A stretch of DNA of 64,000 nt from Mycolicibacterium aromaticivorans JS19b1 = JCM 16368 (GCF_000559085.1 NZ_JALN02000001.1:3472001-3536000); one strand, 5' to 3'; counted from the stretch's first letter, positions 44,072-53,566 are shown. The notes: generated from the letters alone by a model not told the origin. Numbers and translations: made by a program.

Positions 44072-45694
44072 TTATGTAGACGCGCCGTGCAGCACTTTGT
44101 TTTCGTGCGCCCAGGCCGCTGCTGCGGTGCGGCTGGAGACGCCGAGCTTGACGTAGATGTTGGCCAGGTGCCGGGCGGCGGTCTTCTCGCTGATGAACAG
44201 CTTCTTGGCCAGGTCGCGGTTGGACAGGCCCGCGGCGATGCCGATCAGGACCTCGAGTTCCCGCTTGGTCAGCCCGCCGGGCGCTGCGCTGGGTTCGGCC
44301 TGGGTGGGTGCGACGCCGAGTTGTTGATAGATCGCGGCGGCGTTGGCTTTTTCGGTGGCAGCTCCCTCGGGATCCGCGGAGTCGCTGCGGGCCAAGGACA
44401 TCCACTCATACACCTGAGCCATCTCGTAGCGGCATTGGGTGCTGCGGTAGCGGCGCAATGCGTCCTGGAGGACGGGCAGTGCGTCGGCGGCCTTTCCCTG
44501 TTTGACGAGGACGGTGCCGCGGGCGTGGCGGGCCCAGGCCCGGAAACCGGGGGAGTCGAACTTCTCTGCGCCTGCTTCGAGTTCGGCGCAGTAGCGGTCG
44601 GCGTCGTCGATTTTGTTGCGGGCCAACGCGATTTCGACGGCGGCGGGCAGCAACCGGAGGCGGTTGATTTCGTCTTGCTCGGCGTCCATCCGCATGCGCA
44701 GGTCGGTCGCGGCGGCGTCGGCCTCACCGAGGTGGCAGCGCAACAGAGCCTCACCGGGTTGCGGGTCCTTGTTGTGGTCGCGGGCTTTCGCGAATGCTTC
44801 GCGGGCGCCATCGAGGTCGCCTTTACGGCGGCGAATCTCGCCGAGTTCGTAGTAGCCCTTGCCGACGGTGCCGGGGAAGTCGCCCATGGCGGCGATCGCG
44901 TCGAGCAGCCGCTGCTCCACCTCGGTCAGGGTTTTGGTGGCGCTGTGCAGGTCTATCTTGTGGACCTCGCAGGTGGTGCCGTACCAGGAGGCGGTGACCT
45001 TCGGGCCTTTGCGCCAGACCTCCATGGCGTCGAACCAGGTCTTCATGCGGGTTAGGTCGGCGAGGCGGTGACATTCGTGGATGACGGCGCAGTAGATGTC
45101 GCCGGCCCAGTCGACGGGGACCTGGTCGGCGAGGACGGGCATCATCGCCTCGTCGAGTTGGGCGAAGGCCTCGCTGGTGCGGGCGAAGGGCAGCATGGTG
45201 ACGCCGCTGGCGGTGAAGCACAGGGCGTTGAAGCCGGGATCGTTGAGTCTGTCCGTGACTTCCTGGAGCTGCGCTGCGAGGTCTTTGGCGACGTCGTTGC
45301 GGCCCTCGTCGATGGCCACCAAGGAGTCGACATAGAGAAGGTAGGCCAGGACCCGGTCGTCGGGTTGTTTGTCGTGCAGGCGGCGGGCGCGGTTGATCCA
45401 GACGCGGGTGATGGTGAGGTCGCCGCCGTTGAACCACTGCAGGGCGACCTCGACGGCCTTCATCGCGGCGCCGTGGGTGTCGTTGGCGGCGTTCAGGCGG
45501 TTGAAGGCCTGCTCAGAGAGCTGCATGGAATGCCGGCCGTGGCCCAGGCGCCAAGCGGCCAGGCCGAACGACGACAGATCGTCGGTGGTGAGTTCGCCGG
45601 ATTCTTGGGCCTGAAGGTAGTGGTCGTAGGCGGTGCGCCAGTCGCCTTGTGCGTAAGCGGCGCGGGCTGCGTCGAGCTCGGTGGGGTTCGCCAT
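44072..45694 (-). CDS. TPR-containing LuxR-family transcriptional regulator
   Basis: 540 aa. Residues ~1-465 are a series of helical TPR-like repeats (for example WRTAYDHYLQAQESGEL and GYYELGEIRRRKGDLDGAREAF). Residues ~475-535 are a LuxR/GerE DNA-binding domain (LTKRELEVLIGIAAGLSNRDLAKKL and SEKTAARHLANIYVKLGV). There is no N-terminal ATPase or receiver domain, so the TPR array is probably the sensor or protein-binding part. It may regulate the downstream exporter operon, which is transcribed in the same direction, or itself. Confidence 0.9.
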   Translation of the reverse strand: MANPTELDAARAAYAQGDWRTAYDHYLQAQESGELTTDDLSSFGLAAWRLGHGRHSMQLSEQAFNRLNAANDTHGAAMKAVEVALQWFNGGDLTITRVWINRARRLHDKQPDDRVLAYLLYVDSLVAIDEGRNDVAKDLAAQLQEVTDRLNDPGFNALCFTASGVTMLPFARTSEAFAQLDEAMMPVLADQVPVDWAGDIYCAVIHECHRLADLTRMKTWFDAMEVWRKGPKVTASWYGTTCEVHKIDLHSATKTLTEVEQRLLDAIAAMGDFPGTVGKGYYELGEIRRRKGDLDGAREAFAKARDHNKDPQPGEALLRCHLGEADAAATDLRMRMDAEQDEINRLRLLPAAVEIALARNKIDDADRYCAELEAGAEKFDSPGFRAWARHARGTVLVKQGKAADALPVLQDALRRYRSTQCRYEMAQVYEWMSLARSDSADPEGAATEKANAAAIYQQLGVAPTQAEPSAAPGGLTKRELEVLIGIAAGLSNRDLAKKLFISEKTAARHLANIYVKLGVSSRTAAAAWAHENKVLHGAST

Positions 45695-45851
45695 GGTGAT
45701 CGCGTTAACGGTAGCGGAGGCTGCGGCGATGTAAGGGCTGAACAGTGCGGGTGCTTCGGCGAGGTCGCGGGTTGGCTACGAAGTCTTGTACTGCAGGTTT
45801 TCAGGTTGTCGGGATACTGTTGACAGCCGTTGACTTCGGAAGGGGTTGCTC

Positions 45852-46265
45852 ATGCGGGCTGGCTGTGTCGCTGCGGTGGTGTGCGGTGTTGCGCTGGCGA
45901 TGGCGCCGACGGCTTCGGCGGCCGAGGACCTGATGAGCGGCAGCTACACCGTGATGGGCCCGAACGAGATCATCGACACCTGGACCATCTCGAACCTGTG
46001 CAACGTGATCGAGACGGGCTGCCTTGCCAACGTCAAGTCCCCGCTGATCGAGGGTCAGGCCGTCTACCAAGGCGCGCACACCTGGATGATGCGAGTCATC
46101 GGTCAGGTGCCGGTATGCCCGGACAGGTCCAAGACCAAGGGTGCGATGGTCTTCACATGGAACACCCAGAGCCTGACCGGCTCGGTGACCGAGATCCAGC
46201 AGGGCAACTGCGTGTTCACCCGGCCCGGGCAGTCGCAGATTCCGATTACGTTGGTGGCTGCTTAG
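45852..46265 (+). CDS. Small secreted protein with four cysteines
   Basis: 137 aa from ATG 45852, with GGAAGGGG upstream; TTG 45846 is an alternative. Signal peptide CVAAVVCGVALAMAPTASAA, then a compact domain starting SGSYTVMGPNEIIDTW, with cysteines in NLCNV, TGCLA, PVCPD and GNCVF. The opening resembles other mycobacterial secreted beta-barrel-like proteins of unknown function. It is divergent from the LuxR gene and lies just before the restriction island. Confidence 0.8.
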   Translation: MRAGCVAAVVCGVALAMAPTASAAEDLMSGSYTVMGPNEIIDTWTISNLCNVIETGCLANVKSPLIEGQAVYQGAHTWMMRVIGQVPVCPDRSKTKGAMVFTWNTQSLTGSVTEIQQGNCVFTRPGQSQIPITLVAA

Positions 46266-46506
46266 GGGTGCGGTCGTGCGATGGATTCCTTAACGCCGTT
46301 TTTTTAGGACGCGTCGCGTCAGCGTAGGGAGCGTTCGTGTCAAGCGATTTCCTCGAGACGCCGTGGGCGTTCGACACGGTGCAGCAGTATGCCGATCCGT
46401 GACAAGCAGCTCGGTCAAGTTGCACAGCGTCAATAGCGCCCGATAGAAATTGCCAATGCGGTCCAGGATGCTGCGTACCGTTGCAATGCCCAACTAGCCT
46501 GAGGCC
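46266..46506. other. Intergenic left boundary of the restriction island
   Basis: 241 bp of less GC-rich DNA. It has a T7 run at 46299-46305, unusual here, and a 21-codon frame at 46337-46402 (GTG start after AGGGAG, reading SSDFLETPWAFDTVQQYADP, then TGA). The latter looks like a broken gene start rather than a real peptide. No convincing promoter was found before the GTG at 46507. Confidence 0.4.
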
Positions 46507-48654
46507 GTGCTGGCTATTCCGACCCTTAAATTCAGTTATGGCAATCTTCTCCTCGCTCGCCTGCGGGAACTTAAATCGGCCACGGTCACGGAACTCGTCG
46601 GCGATGATCCAGCGCAGCTCTTCAAATCTGGTGGTCCGTTCGACAATCCCGAGAGGCGCGCGGCTGACTGCCTTCGGTTCGCGCGGATGCTCGGCTTAGT
46701 GGTGGATGAGGAGCGCCGGTGGAAGCTAACCGACTCAGGCATCGCCTATGCCGAAAATGTTGATCCGAGCGATCCGTGGGTTGTCAGCAAAATCCAGGCA
46801 GATGTCCTTCGTGGCCAGTTATCTGGCGGTGGTGCAGAGCTTGCTGAGGAAGTCCGGGTCGCTCTCCAGATTATTCGTGACTTGGCCCCCGGCTTTTCCA
46901 ACGACGACCTAGGGCGCGCCCTAGCTGAGCGTGCGAGCACCGGTCAGTGGCAAGCGGAACGAACTTTCGAATCACAGGGTGCTCGCTACCGAGAACTGCT
47001 CGTCGAGAGTGGGCTTATCAGAAGAAATGGGGAACTCACCGAGCAGGGCGAGGCGTTTCTCGCACGACGTGCTTCGGTTTGGTGGGTGAATCAGGGAGCC
47101 ACGTACACGAAGGAGCGCGATGGTGGATTCCTTTGGGCTCCACTGCTGAATAAGGCGGGCCGTCCGCAGTACCACTGGGACACCATGGATGAAGTCCGCG
47201 TAGGCGACGTTGTTCTGCACTACAGCAACGGCTCTTTGCGTGCCGCCAGCCGCGTGAGCGCTGCTGCGAGGCCTGCACCAAATCCGCTCGGAGATCAATC
47301 CTGGGAGGAGGCGGGCCGACTGGTTGAGACGCGATATCAGGAACTGAATGAGCCGGTGGCACTAGGCGCAATCGACGCAAGTGCGCGAATAAGGCAGGGT
47401 TCTCCCTTCACGAGTACCGGATCTGTCCAGCAGGTTTACCTAGTTCGTCTGAACGGCGATTTTGTACATCAACTCGCCCAGCGATTTCCCGAGCTCGCGG
47501 AGCACTTACCATCGGTTCCCGCGCCTCCGCCGTCCGTGCCACTCCCGGAGGTGACTGCCGAAGAATTGTTTCGCAACTTCGAAGCCGTGGTGGACGCCTC
47601 TGGACTCCGCTTCCCGGCTGGTTCAAACCTGATTCGATCGTTCCTGTGCAGTCTGCTGGCTAAGCCATTCGCGATCCTCACTGGCTTGGCCGGTTCGGGT
47701 AAGACGCAGCTCGCAATGCGACTCGGTGAATGGTTCGGCACAGACGAGCACGGACGTCATCGTCACATCGTTGTACCCGTACGACCCGACTGGACCGGCC
47801 CGGAATCAATCTTTGGGTACGAGGACGCACTCCGTACCTCCGCGACTGGGGCGCCCGTGTGGTTCGTTCCCGAAGCGTTCGAATTCGTCCTCCGCGCGGC
47901 TGACGATCCCGAGTACCCGTACTTGCTGATTCTCGACGAGATGAATTTGGCCCACGTGGAGCGGTACTTCTCCGACTTTCTGTCCGGGGTGGAATCGCGA
48001 CGCCCGGTCTTACCGGATCTGAGCTTCGACCAGCCATCCAATCAATGGGTGCTGCGCGACGCCGAAGCGCGAAGACTTCCACTGCCGCGCAACCTTTTTG
48101 TTGTTGGCACGGTTAACGTGGACGAGACGACGTACATGTTCTCTCCGAAAGTTCTCGATAGAGCGTTCACTTTTGAGTTCCGGGTGACCTCTGATCAGCT
48201 CGATGCAGATCTGCGGCGGCCGATTGCAGCTGCCGCGGGGGAAGACCAGCAAGTGCGAGCGTTGTCGTCGCTAGCGGAAAGCGATGATTGGCACCGGGAG
48301 AACCCTCATCCAGCTCGCGACGAGATTGTGTCGACGCTTCGGGAGGTGCACGCAATCTTGGCTGCCGCCAACCAAGAGTTCGGGCACCGCACGCTCTATG
48401 AAATCTTGCGGTTCTGTGCGTTCTTGGCTGCGACGGGAGAGACTGACGTCGATACCGCGCTCGACCTCGCGATCATGCAGAAAATTCTTCCGAAGGTGCA
48501 CGGCTCGCGACGGCGGGTAGAGCCAATCCTAGTTGCGTTGGATGCCCTGGCTGCAGGCATCGGTCCTACCCCGCGGCTACCGATTACGCAACACAAAGTT
48601 GTCCGGATGATGGACGCCGTTCGCGCGAATCAGTTCGTCAGCTTCGCTGAATAG
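46507..48654 (+). CDS. McrB-like AAA+ NTPase with EVE-like domain (type IV restriction motor)
   Basis: 715 aa, GTG start. The N-terminal ~190 residues contain winged-helix-like stretches (RLRELKSATVTELVG). Residues ~192-320 look like an EVE/PUA domain (VWWVNQGATYTKERDGGFLW and RVGDVVLHYSNG), a fold that reads modified bases. The C-terminal half is a McrB-type AAA+ domain: Walker A GLAGSGKT (393-400), Walker B LLILDEMN (473-480), then HVERYFSDFLSGVE, and GTVNVDET followed by DRAFTFEF. It should translocate DNA or drive the nuclease encoded 2 bp downstream. Base composition is visibly lower in GC than its neighbours, suggesting transfer. Confidence 0.9.
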   Translation: MLAIPTLKFSYGNLLLARLRELKSATVTELVGDDPAQLFKSGGPFDNPERRAADCLRFARMLGLVVDEERRWKLTDSGIAYAENVDPSDPWVVSKIQADVLRGQLSGGGAELAEEVRVALQIIRDLAPGFSNDDLGRALAERASTGQWQAERTFESQGARYRELLVESGLIRRNGELTEQGEAFLARRASVWWVNQGATYTKERDGGFLWAPLLNKAGRPQYHWDTMDEVRVGDVVLHYSNGSLRAASRVSAAARPAPNPLGDQSWEEAGRLVETRYQELNEPVALGAIDASARIRQGSPFTSTGSVQQVYLVRLNGDFVHQLAQRFPELAEHLPSVPAPPPSVPLPEVTAEELFRNFEAVVDASGLRFPAGSNLIRSFLCSLLAKPFAILTGLAGSGKTQLAMRLGEWFGTDEHGRHRHIVVPVRPDWTGPESIFGYEDALRTSATGAPVWFVPEAFEFVLRAADDPEYPYLLILDEMNLAHVERYFSDFLSGVESRRPVLPDLSFDQPSNQWVLRDAEARRLPLPRNLFVVGTVNVDETTYMFSPKVLDRAFTFEFRVTSDQLDADLRRPIAAAAGEDQQVRALSSLAESDDWHRENPHPARDEIVSTLREVHAILAAANQEFGHRTLYEILRFCAFLAATGETDVDTALDLAIMQKILPKVHGSRRRVEPILVALDALAAGIGPTPRLPITQHKVVRMMDAVRANQFVSFAE

Positions 48655-48656
48655 CC

Positions 48657-50924
48657 ATGTCCCAAAATCCAATGAAATTGGCGCTTCAATCTAGCGGTGG
48701 TCATGTCGTTGGTGAACTGCTGGTCACCAACCTCCCCGGTCGGCAGGACACGACGTTCTCGACGCGGGGTGAAATCGCGTTGCGTGAGGCGGCGATCTAC
48801 CGCTACGAGATACTCACCGCCGCAGAGACTGTCGACCTTGAGCCGCGCGAGCTGTTCGATCCCGACGATGCGAGTCTTAAGCGAGGGCGGCTACGTCCCG
48901 GCCAAGCTGTTGGGCGTCTCCGGATCCAAGTTGTTGATCGCGCGACGCAGGTAGCTGGGTCAACCGAAATTGATGTTCTGGCAGTCAAGCTCCACCACGA
49001 GACTGAGTATCGCCAAATGCTAACTGATATATCCTCGTTCGCTGCTGAGGCGGTGTTGCAAGGGTTCGCGCCAAGCTTGTTGGACCTTGCGCCAAGCGAT
49101 TCGCCCGCCGAATTGCTCTACCTCCGTTTCGCGATGATCGCGGCGTACTTGCAAGATCCAGCGTTTGAGGCGGCAATCGCGCGTGTCACGACCCAGCCGC
49201 ATCGAACCTGGGTCGCCGAACGCGAGATCCGCCCTATCGGAGCGCCGTTTCCAGCGGGGTCGGCCTTTCGGCGTGCAGTTCGCGCATCCGGTCGAAGGGT
49301 ACCGTGGACGGGTGGTTCGGTCACCCTTGCTTCTTTGCCCGCCGCTCTCTCTCGCGACCGCACGGAAGCGACAGTTGACAACTCTGCAAATCAGTTCGTC
49401 AAGTTCGCCTTAACTCGTTGGCGCGCAATCGCACTCGAATTATTGAACGCTCTGTCACTTACCTCGCAGAAGGTCGAATCTGGACCGCTGCGCCGTGGTG
49501 AGCAGATCGCTGCTGAAGTCGGTGCTCAACTCGACGAGTACCTTGGACACCCACTATTCAGGGACGTTACCGCCCTAAATAGAATGCCCACTTCGGACCA
49601 GGTCTTGCTCAAGCGCGCGGGTTACCGCGAAATCTTCCGAACTTTTGCCATGACTGAGTCTGGTCCGACCGTACGGATTGATCGCGAAGACTTGACCGAT
49701 GTTTTCGCAGCCTCGCAACGCAATATCGCCACGCTGTACGAGTTTTGGTGCTTTCTTGCCGTAGTCAACTCACTTGGACGAGTGTGTGGGTATGAACAGA
49801 CGGCGCGCGCATTCGCGGTGTCGGCTGATGGCACCTCCATGATGATGCGGTCAGGCCACGCGTCGAAGTTATCGTGGTCTGTCAGAAGGGTGGACCGTCC
49901 ACTTCGAATTGAAGTCTTCTTCAATCGGACCTTTGCCGGGAGAGACGATCGGCGGGGCTCATGGAGCCAAGCGATGCGGCCCGACTGCTCGGTCCGTATT
50001 CGCCCAGACGGCAGTACGCCTTCGCGCGTTACCGCTCAAGAACTCGAAGTCTGGTTGCACTTCGATGCGAAATACCGTGTCGACAATCTCCTCGCACAGC
50101 TGTCATCAGCTCCTGATTCGGATGAGCTGCTGGCAGAGTCGGCGACCACTGGCGGCGCTAAGCGAGACGACCTGCTCAAGATGCACGCCTACCGGGACGC
50201 GATCTCGAGAACGGCGGGAGCGTACGTGTTGTATCCGGGGTCAGAAATCAAGGACATTCGGCGGCATCCGGGCTTCAAAGAAGTCTTGCCAGGCCTCGGC
50301 GCCTTCCCCCTCCGGCCGAATAGTGAGGGCCTGCCGTCGTCATCGCAGGCCCTCGACCAGTTCTTCAGTGATGTGCTCATGCATGTCGCCAGCCAGGTCA
50401 CACGCGACGAGCGTCATCGCTTCTGGACCGCCACCGTTCATCGATCTGATGAGCCCACCCTAAAGTCTTCACTGACAACTGACTTTCTAGACGAGCCTCC
50501 TGCCGACACGGATGTGTTGCTCGCATTCGTCCGAGACGTCGAGCACCTTCAATGGATAGATCAGTTGAAGCAGTACAACATTCGTGCGGGAGATCGGGTT
50601 GGCGCCGTCGAAATCGGCGGGCGAGAGCTCGGTGCCAAGCTGCTCGTCCTGTACGAGAACCGGAATGGCCTCCTCCGGGTGGCACGCGCCGCCAAGGTAG
50701 CGCGCTGGCGGCCAGCTACGGCGGCCGACTTGTCGGCTATTGGTTACCCGGACCCGCGTGGCGAGATCTACTTCGTAGCAGATATCGAGTTCATCGAACA
50801 TCTACCGGCGTGGGCCGACTCGATCGACCTCGAACACCTGACGTCAGGTGTCCGTAGTGGAGCCCCAATTGTCGTGACTTGGTGGGACATCGTCCGAGCA
50901 GCGCTGCCGCCCAACTCCGAGTAG
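48657..50924 (+). CDS. McrC-like DUF2357 PD-(D/E)XK nuclease
   Basis: 755 aa. The N-terminal and middle parts match DUF2357 (ANQFVKFALTRWRAI, then the hallmark TLYEFWCFLAV at ~359-369). The nuclease core has RPDCSVRI (Asp443) and ELEVWLHFDAKYR (Asp470, Lys472), followed by LLKMHAYRDAI. This is the PD-(D/E)XK pattern of McrC relatives. The C-terminal ~140 residues (VLLAFVRDVEHLQWIDQLK and RGEIYFVADIEFIEHLP) look like a further PUA/EVE-like module. It starts 2 bp after the McrB-like stop, so the two form one defence operon, probably against phage or foreign DNA with modified bases. Confidence 0.88.
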   Translation: MSQNPMKLALQSSGGHVVGELLVTNLPGRQDTTFSTRGEIALREAAIYRYEILTAAETVDLEPRELFDPDDASLKRGRLRPGQAVGRLRIQVVDRATQVAGSTEIDVLAVKLHHETEYRQMLTDISSFAAEAVLQGFAPSLLDLAPSDSPAELLYLRFAMIAAYLQDPAFEAAIARVTTQPHRTWVAEREIRPIGAPFPAGSAFRRAVRASGRRVPWTGGSVTLASLPAALSRDRTEATVDNSANQFVKFALTRWRAIALELLNALSLTSQKVESGPLRRGEQIAAEVGAQLDEYLGHPLFRDVTALNRMPTSDQVLLKRAGYREIFRTFAMTESGPTVRIDREDLTDVFAASQRNIATLYEFWCFLAVVNSLGRVCGYEQTARAFAVSADGTSMMMRSGHASKLSWSVRRVDRPLRIEVFFNRTFAGRDDRRGSWSQAMRPDCSVRIRPDGSTPSRVTAQELEVWLHFDAKYRVDNLLAQLSSAPDSDELLAESATTGGAKRDDLLKMHAYRDAISRTAGAYVLYPGSEIKDIRRHPGFKEVLPGLGAFPLRPNSEGLPSSSQALDQFFSDVLMHVASQVTRDERHRFWTATVHRSDEPTLKSSLTTDFLDEPPADTDVLLAFVRDVEHLQWIDQLKQYNIRAGDRVGAVEIGGRELGAKLLVLYENRNGLLRVARAAKVARWRPATAADLSAIGYPDPRGEIYFVADIEFIEHLPAWADSIDLEHLTSGVRSGAPIVVTWWDIVRAALPPNSE

Positions 50925-51050
50925 CGGCTCTGCTCGACTGCAACGCGTCTGGTATTGGCCGTAGACGGACGGCTTGCCCATGATCGCGAGTCTGGCTGAG
51001 ACCGCTACCCTCAACTACCCAATGCGACGCGCACCACATAAGCTCACTTA

Positions 51051-51064
51051 TTGACACCCGTCAA
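51051..51064. promoter_or_regulatory. TTGAC dyad upstream of the P450 gene
   Basis: TTGACACCCGTCAA has perfect 5-bp arms and also contains a TTGACA -35-like hexamer. It ends 20 bp before ATG 51085. It could be an operator for a TetR-type regulator; no matching regulator is adjacent. Confidence 0.4.
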
Positions 51065-51084
51065 GTCCGTGTGAGCGAGGATGC

Positions 51085-52335
51085 ATGACCAGTTCGATCG
51101 TCGATGACGCCGCCAAGGTTCTGGCCGAGCCGCGCGCATACGCGGACGAGGCCCGGCTGCAGAGGGCCCTGGCTCACCTGCGGGAACACGCCCCGGTGTC
51201 CTACGTCGAGGTGCCCGACTACCGGCCGTTCTGGGCCATCACCAAGCACGCCGACGTGATGGCGATCGAACGCGCCAACGAGCTGTGGATCAACGCCCCT
51301 CGGCCGATGCTGCAGACCGCCGCGACCGACGAGCTGTCGGCGGCCAACCTCGCTGCCGGCGGTGGCTTGCGCACGCTCATCCACATGGACGACCCGCTTC
51401 ATCGCGACATCCGCAAGATCGGTGCCGACTGGTTCCGGCCGAAGGCCATGCGCGCCTTGAAGACCCGGGTCGACGAACTGGCCAAGATCTACGTTGACAA
51501 GATGGTCAAGCAGGGTCCTGAGTGCGATTTCGTCCAAGAGGTCGCGGTCAACTTCCCGCTCTATGTCATCTTGTCGCTGCTCGGTCTGCCGGAGTCTGAC
51601 TTCGGCCGCATGCTCAAGCTCACCCAGGAGTTGTTCGGCGGCGACGACGACGAGCTCAGTCGCGGCAAGGACCCGGAGGAGCTGCACGCGGTCATCCTCG
51701 ACTTCTTCCAGTACTTCACCGCCCTCACCGCCGCCCGCAGGGCCAATCCGACCGAAGACCTCGCCTCGGCGATCGCCAACGCCAAGCTTGACGGCGAATT
51801 CCTCAACGACATCGACTGCCTGTCGTACTACGTGATCGTCGCCAGCGCCGGCCATGACACCACCAGCGCCGCGATCTCAGGTGGGCTGCTCGCTCTCATC
51901 GAGCACCAGGACCAGCTCGCCCGGCTCAAGGCACAGCCGGAGCTGATGGGCACCGCGGTCGAGGAGATCATCCGCTGGACCGCCCCGGTCAAGGAATTCA
52001 TGCGCACCGCCACCGCCGACACCGAAGTGCGCGGCGTGCCTATCGGCAAGGGCGAGTCGGTACTGCTGTCCTACGTCTCGGCCAACCGGGACGAGGAGAT
52101 CTTCGACCAGCCAGCCACATTCGACGTCGGACGCGACCCGAACAAGCACCTGTCCTTCGGTTACGGCGTCCACTTCTGCCTCGGTGCGGCTCTGGCCCGT
52201 ATGGAGATCAACAGCTTCTTCACCGAGCTGCTGCCGCGACTGGAGTCCATCGAACTGGCCGGCGAGCCGGAGTTCATCTCGACGATCTTCGTCGGCGGGC
52301 TCAAGCACCTGCCGATCCGGTACTCGCTGCGCTGA
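51085..52335 (+). CDS. Cytochrome P450
   Basis: 416 aa bacterial class I P450. I-helix oxygen motif AGHDTT (255-260), ExxR in EEIIRW (Glu294-Arg297) and the haem loop FGYGVHFCLG with Cys365. The length and the FGYGVHFCLGAALAR loop are typical of mycobacterial P450s acting on steroids, terpenoids or lipids, but the CYP family cannot be set by eye. No ferredoxin or reductase gene is adjacent. GAGCGAGG upstream supports ATG 51085 (ATG 51081 is out of frame). It may be co-transcribed with the cupin gene 64 bp downstream. Confidence 0.93.
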   Translation: MTSSIVDDAAKVLAEPRAYADEARLQRALAHLREHAPVSYVEVPDYRPFWAITKHADVMAIERANELWINAPRPMLQTAATDELSAANLAAGGGLRTLIHMDDPLHRDIRKIGADWFRPKAMRALKTRVDELAKIYVDKMVKQGPECDFVQEVAVNFPLYVILSLLGLPESDFGRMLKLTQELFGGDDDELSRGKDPEELHAVILDFFQYFTALTAARRANPTEDLASAIANAKLDGEFLNDIDCLSYYVIVASAGHDTTSAAISGGLLALIEHQDQLARLKAQPELMGTAVEEIIRWTAPVKEFMRTATADTEVRGVPIGKGESVLLSYVSANRDEEIFDQPATFDVGRDPNKHLSFGYGVHFCLGAALARMEINSFFTELLPRLESIELAGEPEFISTIFVGGLKHLPIRYSLR

Positions 52336-52399
52336 CGCAATCGGCGTCGCCTGAGGCGTGGCCGACTACGCTGACACCACCACAAGTGGAAGGCGGCCC

Positions 52400-52825
52400 A
52401 TGCGACTGTTCATCACCGGAGTCGACGCTGACGGCAAGTCCTGCATCATCAGCAACGACGAGGTCGAAATCAACTCCGTCGCACCCGGTTTCGGCATCGC
52501 CATTCCCTACAACACGACACAGGCGCCACCACCGGCCCGCCCAACGGGCAATGCCGACCTGATCGACCAGTACCTCGAGCCCGGCCATGTCCGCTGGATG
52601 GTCGTCGACCAAGGCGCCAACACCGAGACGCCCAAGCACCACACCGACACCCTCGACCTCGAGCTCGTCCTCAGCGGAAGCGTCGACCTCATCCTCGACG
52701 ATGGTGCGCACCGCATCGAAGCCGGTGACATGGTGGTCATGACCGGCGTCGACCACGCGTGGAAAGCCGGCCCCGACGGCTACCGCATGACCGCCGTCCT
52801 GATCGGCACCCCGGCACCTGCTTAA
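52400..52825 (+). CDS. Cupin-domain protein
   Basis: 141 aa from ATG 52400 (GGAAGG upstream); a longer start at 52358 is possible. Single cupin beta-barrel: first motif around TPKHHTDTLDLELVLSGSVD (His-His and Glu metal ligands), second motif AGDMVVMTGVDHAWKAG (His). Proteins of this type are often isomerases or dioxygenases or simply small-molecule binders. It follows a P450, so it may act on the same substrate, but this is inference. Confidence 0.85.
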   Translation: MRLFITGVDADGKSCIISNDEVEINSVAPGFGIAIPYNTTQAPPPARPTGNADLIDQYLEPGHVRWMVVDQGANTETPKHHTDTLDLELVLSGSVDLILDDGAHRIEAGDMVVMTGVDHAWKAGPDGYRMTAVLIGTPAPA

Positions 52826-52921
52826 GCGAAGTTAGGTCGCATCAACTTCAATCACCAACGCCGACAACCCACCTCCATCTCAGTTCAGTGAATGGGTATG
52901 GGGTGCAGGCTAATCACCGAA

Positions 52922-53317
52922 TTACAGCGCCACCACGCGGACCAGTTCTGCAAGGCCTGTGAAGTCGTCCGCATTGCGGCTGTAGAGGTCCAGGCCATGG
53001 GCATGTGCGGTAGCGGCAATCAACAGATCCGCGAATCGGCTTCGAGGCTTGCGGCCTTCACTGATGACGGCCGCAACGACGAGACCGTAGCTGCGCGCTG
53101 CCCTGTCGTCGAAAGGAATTGGCTCAATCAGCGATTCGACCTCCTGCAACCTGGACTGGCGTCTGGCGGCCTCTACCGGCGTACTTGCCAGGAGAGGACC
53201 GGCCGCCAGTTCGGCGGCGGTGATGGCGGAAATCGCCATCTCGTCCGGTAGCTTGTCGGCGACTGCCGGATCGTGCCAGTCGATCACCACCGATGTGTCC
53301 AGCAGCCCGGCCGCCAT
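52922..53317 (-). CDS. vapC: VapC-type PIN-domain ribonuclease toxin
   Basis: 131 aa PIN domain. Acidic metal-binding residues are in LLDTSVVID (Asp7), ITAAELAAG (Glu), RFADLLIAATA (Asp) and YSRNADDF (Asp). VapC toxins cleave tRNA or rRNA to halt translation. It starts on the base right after the antitoxin stop, the usual toxin-antitoxin layout. All catalytic positions appear intact, so it is probably active. Confidence 0.93.
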   Translation of the reverse strand: MAAGLLDTSVVIDWHDPAVADKLPDEMAISAITAAELAAGPLLASTPVEAARRQSRLQEVESLIEPIPFDDRAARSYGLVVAAVISEGRKPRSRFADLLIAATAHAHGLDLYSRNADDFTGLAELVRVVAL

Positions 53318-53566
53318 CTACAAGCTCTGATCGATCGCGGCGTCGAGATCGCGACGGAACTCGCCAGGGTCGATCCGGACCCCTGCGCCGGCGATGCGTG
53401 CCAAGTCGTCACGGGTGATGAACGTCTTGCGGGCGGGCTGAATAGGGCGAAGTTCGGCGACTGGCTCCCCATGACGGGTGACGACGAACGTCTCACCCGC
53501 TGCCACCGCATCCATGAGCTTCGCGTTTTCGTTGCGCAGTTCACGCTGCGGGATCGTCCGGGCCAC
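53318..53566 (-). CDS. vapB: VapB/Phd-family antitoxin
   Basis: 82 aa. The N-terminal Phd/YefM-type DNA-binding fold (IPQRELRNENAKLMDAV and GETFVVTRHGEPVAELRPI) is followed by a C-terminal toxin-wrapping region (DPGEFRRDLDAAIDQ). It neutralises the adjacent VapC and, with it, represses their promoter. The start lies 10 bp from a set of inverted repeats that fit its operator. Confidence 0.92.
   Translation of the reverse strand: MARTIPQRELRNENAKLMDAVAAGETFVVTRHGEPVAELRPIQPARKTFITRDDLARIAGAGVRIDPGEFRRDLDAAIDQSL

Noticed and set aside
46290..46493. 67-aa leftward frame in the gap before the restriction island
   Set aside because: No ribosome site, no recognisable domain and composition unlike neighbouring genes.
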